From NCBI RefSeq assembly GCF_937616625.2, contig NC_065576.1:48604128-48668127 (forward strand): a stretch of DNA of 64,000 bases, written 5' to 3'. How positions within the stretch are numbered: position 1 is the stretch's first letter; each line of letters begins with the position of its first letter. This stretch comes from Mercurialis annua. Taxonomy: Eukaryota > Streptophyta > Magnoliopsida > Malpighiales > Euphorbiaceae. A program made the position numbers and the translations under genes. The notes under the pieces are model-generated. The model was not told the DNA's origin. It worked only from the letters and a program-made list of their open reading frames with translations, and did no database searches. Below, piece after piece: positions 36,178 to 47,100 of this stretch.

Positions 36178-36305
36178 TAATTGAGCTCGGTTCGCTGTCT
36201 TGTGCATTTTCATTAGAAGCAAAGATTGTCACTGACGAGTATGCATTTTCATTAGAAGCAAAGATTGTTAATTGAGCTCGGTTCGCTGGAATGACGAGTA
36301 TGTCA
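36178..36305 (+). repeat. Mosaic of short duplications
   Basis: GCATTTTCATTAGAAGCAAA occurs twice, TTGAGCTCGGTTCGCTG twice and GACGAGTATG twice within 128 bp, in shuffled order. It is non-coding and looks like repair-associated local rearrangement. Confidence 0.7.
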
Positions 36306-36904
36306 TAACTCACCCCTAGAGTCCCAGACTCCCAATATACAGCATCCCGCGCACTTATTCTTTAGTAAACGATTAGGATTACATGTTGAAAACAAACGCT
36401 TGACATTTTTACTTTTTCATAATTTTAACAGAACCAACACTTTCCGACTGCTTACCACAAAAAGTTAACAGATAGAAGACTGGAAAGAAGCACAGGAAAA
36501 GAGAAAAAAAACACAAACCAAGCAACATCTGATCTGTCACGTACATAGGAAAAAATACCATTTCTAATTTCGTATATGAAATAGATTTATAAAAACAGAA
36601 TTTGTGCATCAAGAACAAAATTTCTCTTTCACAGCATTTTATGGTAGGTTCTTAAACATGTTGCGACGCAACTAACCATGGCTATCTTTGTTAGCCTAAA
36701 CTTGGTTTTAGGTCTATGAATATTTTTCATCCCAATACCTCTGTGGCATCCTAGTAAAAGTAGGTCTTAAAGAAATTGCAGGCAGACACTGAATTACTCG
36801 CAACTTCCAGCAACAATTTCTAAATGACGATCATAATTGCTAATTGAACACATAGCAATTACATGTAAAAAGTCAAAAAAAAAAAAACAAGTCTTCTTAC
36901 TTAC

Positions 36905-37065
36905 TGGCCATGTAAAACGGTAACATATACAGGAGACACGGCGAAACAACGTTATTTTAAGATTTCCTATGTTAAAAATGTAGTTTCGTGTCCGAAACAA
37001 CAAGTTTCCAACACGATTCTGAGACGAAAACATTAATTGAATGAAGTGTCTGTGCCACATAGCTC
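36905..37065 (+). repeat. Relative of the MITE-like repeat in TEL intron 3
   Basis: It shares GTTATTTTAAGATTT, TATGTTAAAA, TTTCGTGTC and GAATGAAGTGT blocks with 15618-15763, in the same orientation. Terminal inverted repeats are weaker here. Confidence 0.5.
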
Positions 37066-37493
37066 TATGGTTTATCTAAACTTGAAACATACAAAATTAA
37101 TATCAAGCTAATCTCACTTAAAGCTTCTATCAACATGAGCAAAGAAACATAACAGTACCAAAGAGGCATTATGTGTATCAAATTGAAAACAAAAATACAT
37201 CAGTCTTGTTCCAAGTTAAACGATCAGTAAGCTTCTGACAGGAAGTTAGGAACACAACAAAAAGCAGATGAAATTACAGATTCCATTAACTTCGGATGAT
37301 AGAAACAAGTTGAAATCTATAAAATATAGTAATTATTCACCCATGACAATCATGGCCATCAGCTCATCAGAGAATTTATACTTATGAGTTATGAGAAGCT
37401 ATATCCGACGCAATAAATTGAACACAAAATCCAAGAAAAACAAGAGACAATACAAAATAGAGAGAGCAGCCACTGGCATTACAAGATTAAGCA

Positions 37494-38246
37494 CTAAGCA
37501 AGAGATTCTCCCCTCTCTTTAGCTTGTTGAAGCAGCTCTCCCCTCACTCTCCTGATCTCTGCTTCTTTCTCCAATCTCTCTTGCTGTCACATGCAAAACA
37601 CGTTACCACTACAAACATAAGCCGAATTGAACTAAAATCTCGCAAAATCATGTGCACGAGCTGAATCGAACAGAAATCTTCCAGACCTATGTTGGATATA
37701 CTCGGAAAATATAGAAATGCAGGAATCCAATTCCGCTAGATTGTATTATTAAATTCTAAAGCTTTGGAAGCTCATTGTCAACACAATTCAGTCTTTCAAG
37801 TCAACTTCGAAAAATCGAGGCTTTTGAAAGAAATTAATCATTTTGACAAGATTAATTTCTTTCAAAATGAAATTGTTTGATTTTCATTCAAGATTTGATG
37901 AGCTTGAATAACAAATTGATTTCGACATTATAACCGAGTTCCAAATGCATTCAATGTTCAAATTCTAGGAGTTCCCAACAAAATTGGGCAAAACCCAATA
38001 ATCCAAAAGCAAAAAATCCAACAACTTGAAATTTAATTATTCAAGAAACCTAACATCTAAGCTTTCCCAATAAATCTAATACTAAATTAATCAAGATTCA
38101 TAAAATGTAACACTATAAAAAAAATTAGGGTTTGTTTATACCTTCTCGTCCTGATGAAGAGCGATCCAGACATGAACTTTATCCATAGATTGCCAGAATA
38201 TAAAAGCTCCCAATGTCATTGCAAAATACGTTCCTGTTTTCACCAT
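37494..38246 (-). CDS. Small conserved plant protein, one membrane segment (64 aa)
   Basis: Two minus-strand exons (38246-38142 and 37583-37494) separated by a 558-bp GT-AG intron join in phase to 64 codons. Residues about 7-30 (FAMTLGAFIFW to VHVWIAL) are hydrophobic and aromatic, consistent with one membrane span or a membrane-associated helix. Residues 31-64 are a charged Glu/Arg/Lys helix (QERLEKEAEIRRVRGELLQ). The intron falls between the two parts. I recall similar short unannotated proteins in other plants but cannot name a function; a small organellar membrane protein is possible. The neat intron and codon pattern argue for a real gene. Confidence 0.75.
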
Positions 38247-39243
38247 TTTTCTTCTTCTTCTTCTCAATTCGATCAATCAATTAACAATTTAACCACATCT
38301 GTATGTGTATTTCATATTTCCAGACATAGGTGGATTAAACGACGTAGTTTATGTCATGAGTAACGTGCATACTTCATTAGCCCATGGGCCTAATGGATTC
38401 AAAATGTGGATGATTCTCATGTCTAGATCCATCTAACTTAGTCCAAATACGAACTATTTTATGTAAAAAAATAGTATTATTTTTCACAAACAATTTATTT
38501 TTCTAAATTCTTATATATAATGGGGGAATATTTAATGAGACTGAGCGGTTTGCTTAGAAAACAATTCCATTTAATTCACTTAATTCGGGTTTGGTTGGTT
38601 TGGTCGATTTTATTAAAGAAATAAAATAATTTAATTGATTCAGTTTTAGTTAAACCAGTTGATTTTAACCAAACCGAGCACTAAGTGTATCCTAATCTAA
38701 TGAGAGAGAATATCTAAAAAATATTGATACTTTCCATGAGGTTAATTCTAATAGATGCTTGTAAAATCACATGATTTAGCCCAATTTCGTATTTGTTGTG
38801 TAATTATACCATTTTTGAAAATAATTGTCAATCATGTCATTGTTGATCCAAAATATTTTAATCACAAATTCTGACATGTCACTTAAAATTGAACCGAACC
38901 ATTTATGACCTTTGCTCCAAAAATAAAACTGGCCAACTAATTTTTAAGGTGATTAAGAGTTCGGTTCGAATTTTAGTTGACATATTAGCATTTCTTATAA
39001 TTAAAATTTTTGACTCAGCTATGATATGACCGGCATATGGCAAAATTTAAAATTATTTTAAAAATTAACTATAATTGACACAATAAATAAAAAATCAGAT
39101 TAAGTAAGACGATTTTAAAGGAACAGATTAGAATTGATCTTAACCGTAAAATATTGGTATTTTTAAGACATTTACCCATTTGATAAATAATGCTGGCCAA
39201 ATCAATTCAAAGTGGAGTTTGAATGAGTCTATACTCTATATTA
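38247..39243. other. Upstream region of the small gene, cut by the retrotransposon
   Basis: This AT-rich DNA carries the promoter side of the minus-strand small gene. Before the retrotransposon inserted at 39244-39248, it was continuous with 59315-59666, forming a bidirectional promoter of about 1.4 kb shared with the ABCB gene. No repeat or RNA gene is seen. Confidence 0.5.
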
Positions 39244-39248
39244 CTATA

Positions 39249-39661
39249 TGATGGATATCACACCCGAAACAGTACCAGAAGACAGTGGCATGACACAGAT
39301 CCAGAACGGATAGGACCAGTCACAGGTCCTTGACCCAGTACTTAACGATAACTAACTAATAGCTCGGATAAGTCCAGCTTCCCTGAAGATCAGGGATAAG
39401 GACGAAGAACATCTCATCATATCCAGAAGATGAGATCAGAATAAAGGAGAAGACTCCTAGTACAGCACAATGACTATGGTGTATATAAACCAAGCCCTAA
39501 GTCAGGTAAACCTAATTTCACTCATATTCACTCTCAACACTACTCCAAACTATCTGACTTAGGCATCGGAGGGTATTCGAGCCAACACCGGCTCGAATCC
39601 TTCTAACCTATCTTCTTTTGTAGGTTGGATCAAACTCAGACCGGCAGTTCAAGAACCATTA
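39249..39661 (+). repeat. 5' LTR of the outer element (413 bp)
   Basis: It begins TGATGG and ends CCATTA, so the usual terminal CA is TA here; the 3' copy has the same ending. A TATATAAA at 39482-39489 is the likely promoter. A direct comparison by eye with 58897-59309 found no difference. Confidence 0.93.
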
Positions 39662-39682
39662 TTTGGCGCCGTCTGTGGGAAC
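39662..39682 (+). promoter_or_regulatory. Primer-binding site of the outer element
   Basis: TTTGGCGCCGTCTGTGGGAA directly follows the LTR, with TGGCGCC as expected for pairing to a tRNA 3' CCA end. The inner element has the same sequence. The primer tRNA is not identified here. Confidence 0.8.
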
Positions 39683-39739
39683 GATCAGTTCGTTTTCTAC
39701 GTACTTAAAAATTCTTAATTTTGGTTTCTTGCCGAGAGA

Positions 39740-42700
39740 ATGAATAACGAGGAAGAACCACCGCCACCAGGAGTGGTGGTAACGACGGGAGCTCTTCCCA
39801 TAAGCAGCGGCCCAATTCTTCCCCCTATAGCTAGCACCGGAGGAAGAATTGCACCAGGAGTCAACCTCACTCCCCCAACAACAGGAGTACCGTACGACAT
39901 TACTCCACCGCCCCTGAGAAGGGGGATTCTGGGACAGACGCAGTCCCCATGGGGTTACTACACCCCCCAGTATCAAGCACCTCTGTCGTATCCGCAATCA
40001 GGATGGTACCCAGGATATCCCCCTTGGAGTTATCCCAATTACCAAGGATACCAAAGACCAGTCCAACCAATTCCGTTCCCGTCGTTAGACGCAGAAGGGA
40101 CGGTGACATCAACTACGACTGTTCCGCCATATGTACCGCAAGGCGTACCATTGCCTCCATTGTACCATGAAGCAGTAATGAAAAGTGTTAATGATTTTCA
40201 GGATTACTTGGTGGGACTAGCCAACCAGTCAGCAGAACGACATGCAGGGAAGGAAGCACAACCTACGATCCCAGTGGAGAGACGCAGACTCGAAGCCCAG
40301 ACGCAAGATAGAGGAGCGAAAGAAGGAGCGAGGAGAGGGCGATCTGAACCAGTGCCTCAGCGAAAAGACGCAGATAAAGATAAGGCGGATGCCCGTCCAC
40401 AGAACAAAGAAGGAGAATTGGGGAACAAAGAGAAGGATGCAGGCGCAGAGAAAACAAAGAGCAATCGGATCTACCTTGACGATGATCGCGGGTCCAAGGA
40501 GGCCGTATCAGCGCAGAAAAAGAAGAAGGCCGGAGAGAAAGACAGAGAAAGCCACTCCTCAAACAAGAGAAGAGGAGCAGAGGAGCAAATAGACATCGAG
40601 GAAAAGATCAATAACGCAATGAGAAAATTTCGAGAGGAAGGAAAGGGAGGAGATGAAGACAAGGAGGACGAAGACTCACCCCTCAAATCTGAAATTCAAC
40701 TGGTACGGTTCCCTTCGAGATTTAAATTACCAACATTTGACTCTTTTGATGGAACAGGAGACCCGAAGAGCCACATCTCTAAGTTCAAAACAATTATGAT
40801 GCTACAAGACGTGACAGACCCAATGCTCTGTAGAGTGTTCCCAGCAACGCTGCAGGGTTCGGCACAGAAGTGGTACTCACACCTCAAAGCTGGCTCAATC
40901 GGTTGCTTCTCTGATTTGGCCACAGGATTCAAAGCACGTTTCCGGACTAACATTCCCTTACAGAAAAATTCCAGTGACTTGCGAAAGTGCAAACAAGGAG
41001 ACCAAGAAACGCTGAAGAACTTCGTCGAAAGATTCAATAAAGAGGCAGTCCAGATCGAAAATCTCAACCACGACACAGCCATAGAGGCTATGAAGATGGG
41101 AACCCGATTCGAAGAACTCCGAGACAAAATCCTGATGAAAAAACCAACGACCTTCCAGGACTTGATGCTGATAGCACACAAATATGTGGAACTAGACGAA
41201 GCAAGAAGAACCCTAACAAAGCAGTCGGAGACAACGAAGCAAGATAGCCCCAGGTACCGAGGAAAGAAGGAAGAAGAGAGACCTCGGACACAGAGATTTG
41301 GAGGGCTGAGCAGACCTTACGATTTCACGCCATTGAATCGAGCCCCAGTCTATATACTCAACTGGATGAAACAAAATCGAGTGCTGTTTAATACCCCCAG
41401 AAGGATGGACCCAGACAAAGAACGGGACAAGAGCAAGTATTGTCGTTTTCATGAAGGTTACGGCCATGACACAGATCGTTGCTGGGACCTTAAAAGAGAA
41501 ATAGAACAGCTAATCCAATCCGGCGTGCTAAGAAAATTCGCCCACGAAAAGACAGGAGAAAAAAGGAAAGGAGACACCATAGAAAAAGAAGAACAGACGA
41601 AGAAAGCCAAAGAGGTCGCAGGGGTAATACATGTCATTGAAGGAGGAGACCCTTATAGCAACTCCCAAAAGAAGAAGAGGAACCGAAGAGGCTCTGCGAC
41701 GATCTTCGCAATCGAAAGGGAAGTAACACAAGAAGTCTCATTCGGCCCCGAAGATGGCGGACATGTGCGAGGACCTCATAATGACGCATTGGTGATAGAG
41801 GCTGTCATAAGAAACCACATGGTTAAACGCATCTTGATAGATGAAGGAAGTTCGGTGAACTTACTAACCCTAGAGGCCTTCAAGGAGATGAAAGGATCAA
41901 TTACTGATTTACGAAGAGCGTCTGTCCCACTCATCGGACTCGGAGGAAAGCCGATACGGCCAGAAGGAACTGTGAACCTGTATGTAGAGCTAGGAGAGAA
42001 GACCGAAGGGCCACTCAAGAAACTGCATGCCCAGTTCAACGTGGTGGATCTACCTCTAGCATACAATGGAATCTTTGGCAGACCTTTCTTGTACCAATCA
42101 AGCGCGGTAACCAGTATTAGGTTACTGACATTAAAGATGCCTACCCCAGAGGGAACAGTGGTAGTAAGGGGAAGCCAAGAAATGGCCAGGGAATGCTGCA
42201 TGATAACAACGGAAGATAGAGAAAGCCTACCAATTGCCACTTTCCCAGGGATAGTCGTAGACGAAGAAGAAGTAGAAGGCGCAGAACCAGTCGGAGACAT
42301 GGAGGACTTCAAAATAATTGCGAACAAGATAGTGAAGATAGGGACAGAGGTCCCAAAAGAAGTAAAAGAAAAAATACAGTCCGTCCTACAAAACAACTCA
42401 GAGTCATTCGCCACGGAGCCAACAGAAATCAAAGGAGTCGACCCAGAAGTGGCTTCACACAAGCTAAACATAAAACCAGGGAGCAGACCTGTGGTGCAAA
42501 AGAAACGGCGATTCACAGAAGAAAGACAAAAGATCATCGCGGACGAAGTTAGAACATTGGAAGCGGCTGGTTTCATCCGAGAAGTGTTTTACCCAGACTG
42601 GTTAGCGAATGTCGTCCTAGTAAAGAAGTCAAATGGAAAGTACCGAATGTGCGTGGATTTCACTGACTTGAACAAGGCTTGTCCAAAAGACAGTTACCCG

Positions 42701-43444
42701 CTCCCAAGCATAGACCAGTTAGTAGACTCAACCGCGTGCTACCTCTTGTACAGTTTTGTAGACGCAGCGCAGGGGTACCACCAGATACCCATGGACAAAG
42801 AAGATCAGGAGAAGACTTCCTTTGTAACAGACCAGGGGACGTACTGCTACAACGTCATGCCCTTCGGACTGAAGAATGCAGGAGCAACGTACCAGAGATT
42901 GGTCAACTTCATGTTCAAAGATCAATCAGGAAGGAATGTAGAAGCCTACGTGGATGACATAATTGTGAAGAGCCTTACGGAGGAGACACACGCCCAAGAC
43001 CTAGAAGAAACTTTCTCAGTCTTAAACAAATTCAGCATGAAACTCAACCCAGCCAAATGCGCCTTCGGGGTCAGAGCTGGTAAATTCCTAGGATACCTGA
43101 TCAGCCAACGGGGCATAGAAGCTAACCCCGAAAAAATCCAAGCTATAGCAAACATGAAGCCTCCACAGAGCATCAGAGAGGTGCAGAAGTTGAATGGCCG
43201 TGTCACGGCTCTGGGACGCTTCATCTCTTCATCGGCTAAAAAATGTTTACCATTTTTTAAGCAGCTAAGGAATATGAAAAAATTCACTTGGGACGAAGAG
43301 TGCCAGAGAGCGTTCGAAAATCTGAAGTCTTTCCTGACCCAACCACCACTACTGAGCAGACCCATCGCGGGAGAGACGCTATACCTATACCTCTCAGTAG
43401 GGAAGGAGACAATCGCATCTGTTCTAGTCCGAGAAGAAGGGGAA
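39740..43444 (+). CDS. Outer element gag-protease-RT, first part of the polyprotein
   Basis: 1235 codons without a stop up to the inner element. A Pro-rich N-terminus and a Lys/Glu-rich charged region precede the Gag core (about residues 315-420, FDGTGDPKSHI). A zinc knuckle (CRFHEGYGHDTDRC) lies near residue 565. The protease motif IDEGSSVNL is near 699, with Glu where Ser or Thr usually follows Asp. Reverse transcriptase follows, with FIDLN-type and MPFGLKNAGATYQ motifs and YVDDI near 1070. The frame is interrupted in the first RNase H domain by the inner insertion, leaving codon phase 0 at the junction, and resumes at 54027. In the present genome it would end at the stop codon in the inner LTR start. 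Confidence 0.92.
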
Positions 43445-44057
43445 TGATAAACAGATAAACGGACCGAGAACAGCACATCTCGGACCCACCGAGATAGGCC
43501 AATCCACAGCACATCTCGGACCCGCCGATATAGGTCAAACATAACAAATAAGGCATACCAGAGACGGCTCACAACACATCTCGGAATCACCGATATATAC
43601 CAAACGCAACTAATAAGAATAAACCGGAATGTCACGACATCACAAACCGATCAGAGCGATAACCTAAAGAGAGCATATCTTTTTAGTCACCGAGCACAAC
43701 CATTCCGAACACACGGGACAAATCTGTCAGAACGTACTCTGACATTCCAGACACAACAGCTGCACAGACAAAGAGAATGAAGTCAGACCTGTCGGCCCAG
43801 ACAAAGAGAAACAAAGGACTTAATATAAAAGGCAAAAGGAAAGTAGGTAAAAAGGTTAATTCTCTTTCTCTCTCTAAAACTCTTAGCCTCTTTTCATTTC
43901 TTATTCTTTCTCTCACTAAAGCAGTTACTAACTAGACCGTCGGAGTGGTTTGCCGGAATCCCCTTCCGGCACCCTTCTCACGGTTGTTTTGTACCTTGTA
44001 GGTACGGCCTAGAAGCGTTCATCAGAGATAGCTACGATTCAAGGTTACAAGTTATCA
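43445..44057 (+). repeat. 5' LTR of the inner element (613 bp)
   Basis: It begins TGATAA and ends TTATCA, a perfect 6-bp inverted terminus. Three copies of a CACATCTCGGA...CCGA(G/T)AT motif occupy 43471-43600. TAATATAAAA at 43821-43830 is the likely TATA box. A pyrimidine-rich CTCTTTCTCTCTC leader region follows. Confidence 0.95.
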
Positions 44058-44078
44058 TTTGGCGCCGTCTGTGGGAAA
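44058..44078 (+). promoter_or_regulatory. Primer-binding site of the inner element
   Basis: TTTGGCGCCGTCTGTGGGAA follows the LTR directly, the same sequence as in the outer element. Confidence 0.8.
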
Positions 44079-44125
44079 GAAAATAAGAAAGCTTCCCCCT
44101 TTCTATCCTTTTGGAAGCTAATAGG

Positions 44126-47100
44126 ATGAGTAGAATAGAAGGAGATGATCCCGCAATCGGAGACAATAATACGCAGAGCAGTAGAACGGGAGAGGGGCTC
44201 AACGCGCCACCGAGAAGAGCTAGCGGCGAAAGCTCGTTTTGCCCGGTCACTACATCGATGGCGGGTGTTAACCCGAGCCCTATGTCAGGGGTTACCACTT
44301 ATTACCCGTGGGGAATGCCATCGTCGAGTAACGTTCCTCCAACATCATACTCCACCCCTACGCACCAAACCACTCAAACTTTCTTACGACCAGGCGTAAC
44401 CCCCATCAACCTCACATTCACCCCGAACTCCACCCCAGCACCTGGACAAACCACCACAGAAGTCCAAAATCCTACGCCAGCACAAATCCAAGAATACATC
44501 GAATTTCATACTCGGCAGCTAGCTTTCCTTCAACAGGTGCAACTGGTCCATACTCGACCAACAGCCCCAACTGCAACCCAGGATAACACTACCACTCCAC
44601 CATACATACCAACCGCACCACCTCACCCACAGGAATTCTACCAAGGCCAAAAAACACCCGAGGAAGCAAACCGCGAGAAAAATCCACGAGAACAAAACCC
44701 AGAACCAGCACAGACCGGACATAAAACTCCAGAGGGGCATAAAAAGACACTAAAACGGGTGGAGATCGAGGAGAGCGTGCACAGCTCGGGTGCTGATTCC
44801 CCAAAGAAAAAGAACCTGGAGCAAGAAATCACCGAAAGGGTCAGAACCGAGATGGAAAAATTTAGAAGAAAAGAGCCGAGAAACACAAGCTTCCTGAACA
44901 TCGGAAACCCTCTGTCGGCAGAAATACGAGAAGAACCCTTCCCCTTAAACTACAAAACACCGCAGTTAGACGATTACAATGGAACAGGGGACCCGATCAC
45001 GCACTTGAGCTGTTTCCAAGTGGTCATGATGGTACAATGTTTGTCCGAAGCGGCTGTCTGCAAACTTTTCCCGACTACCCTAAAAGGACCAGCTGCCATC
45101 TGGTATCAAAGCCTGAAAGAAGGCTCCATCCGAAGCTTCGACGAGCTGGCAAGAGCTTTCCGAACACATTTCGCACCGAGCATACAACGAAAGAAAAAGT
45201 CCAGTGACTTAAAACTCTGCTACCAGAAGCCAGGAGAAAGTCTGCAGAGTTACATCGGCCGATTCAACGCAGAAGCGGTCGAAGTGGGAAATTTGAATGA
45301 TGATACTGTGATAGACGCAATGAAAGACAACACAACAATGATGGCCTTCCGAGATAACCTGATAACAAACCCGGTACAAACTTACTCTCAGCTGATGGAC
45401 CGAGCCTGGAACTACATAAATTTAGACGAAGAACAACGGCGAAAAGCCGCACAAACTACAACATCGTTCCGAACACCGAGGCCGAACTTCGATCAAAGTA
45501 CCAGGCACGATAGATTCGGACCAAGGAACCAACAACAAGCCGTTCCGCCGCGAACAGACCCACACCGACCAATAAAAGTAGAAGACCAAGCTTTCATTCC
45601 ACTCAATACCCCGAGATCACACATCTTGATGTGGATACAAAATAACAATGAGCCTGTGAGATACCCACCCAAACTACAATATGAAGGAGACAGGAAAAAA
45701 TATTGTCAGTTCCATGACGGTCACGGCCATGTTACCGACGAATGCGGAAGCTTGAAAAAAGAAATCGACCGTTTGGTACAAGTCGGTCGGTTAAAAGACT
45801 TTGTAGCACAGAGCAAAAATTACAACTCGGGAGGAAGAAACCAAAGGGATAACAATGGAAAAAGAGAGGAAGCACCGCCACCAAAAAGACAAAACGTGTC
45901 AGGAATAATCAACACAATAGCAGGCGGAATGACGGACCCAGAATATAAACGAGGAAGACGGAAAAGGCAGAAGATGGTAATGAACATATCAATGGCGAAA
46001 ACTATGCCAGAAGTGAGCTTCGGTCCAACTGACGGGGAAGGAATAGATTTTCCTCACCAGGACCCGCTGGTAATCTCGGGTTTGATAGAAAATTTTTGGG
46101 TAATGAGACAATTGGTAGACGAAGGAAGCTCAGTTAACCTAATCACGAAACAGGCATACCTCGGAATCGGCTGCTCAATACTGAATCTTAAAACAGTCAA
46201 AACCCCCTTAGTTGGCCTAGGGGGAACACCGATACAAGCCGAAGGAGTAGCAGAATTAACGGTAGAGCTGGGGAAAGAAAACGGATCCAAAGAAGGAGGC
46301 CTGGTCGGCATCACTAAGAAATTTAAAACACTGTTCATGGTTGTTGACATGCCACTTGCTTACAACGTCATACTCGGCCGACCTATGTTATACAGCACAG
46401 GAGCGGTCACATGCATTAAATACTTGTGTATGAAAATACCAACCGAGGAAGGAGTGGTAACAGTCAGGGGACGGCAAGACATAGCCAAGCAGTGCTACTT
46501 GGTATCAATGGAAGCGGTATCAGAGACACTAGCCATTGAAACAATGGAGATACCAGACTCGGATGAAGGAAAGCTCGAACCACACGGAAAGATAGAAAGA
46601 GTTAGCCTGGCAGGTATAACACCAAGATCGGTCCAATTAGGCGCAGAACTACCTAAGCCAGTAAAACAGGAGATAACCGACATGCTGATCAGAAACGAAG
46701 TCGAATTTGTCAATACACCAGGCGAAATAGAGGGAGTCGACCCGGCTATAATATCACATAAACTCAATGTCGACCCAAAGCACAAACCGGTCAAACAAAA
46801 GAAAAGAGCTTTCGCAATAGACAGACAGATCGCCATCAGAGCCGAGGTAGACAAACTGCTAGCAGCAGGTTTCATCAGAAGAGTATACTATCCGGAGTGG
46901 CTATCCAATGTCGTGCTCATAAAAAAGCCGAACGGAAAGTGGAGACTGTGCATAGATTTCACAGATCTAAACCGAGCATGCCCAAAAGACAGCTACCCCT
47001 TGCCAAATATCGACCAGTTGGTCGACTCAACCAGCGGCTACGAAGTGTACTCGTTCATAGACGCAGCCCAAGGATACCACCAAATCCCAATGCACAAAGA

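Larger units (their letters stand above)
34758..37493. other. Intergenic region between the protease promoter and the small gene
   Basis: No gene is seen. It holds a diverged MITE with a local duplication (34966-35305), a mosaic of short duplications (36178-36305) and a repeat (36905-37065). A 66-codon frame at 35476-35676 (Lys-rich start) has no recognised homology. The last few hundred bases may be 3' UTR of the minus-strand small gene. Confidence 0.5.

Noticed and set aside
41776..42576. Minus-strand 266-codon frame within the outer gag-pol
   Set aside because: Shadow of the protease/RT coding sequence; Ser- and Thr-rich as expected from the complement.
42946..43635. Minus-strand 229-codon frame spanning outer pol and inner LTR
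   Set aside because: It crosses the nested insertion junction, so it is a by-product of the insertion.
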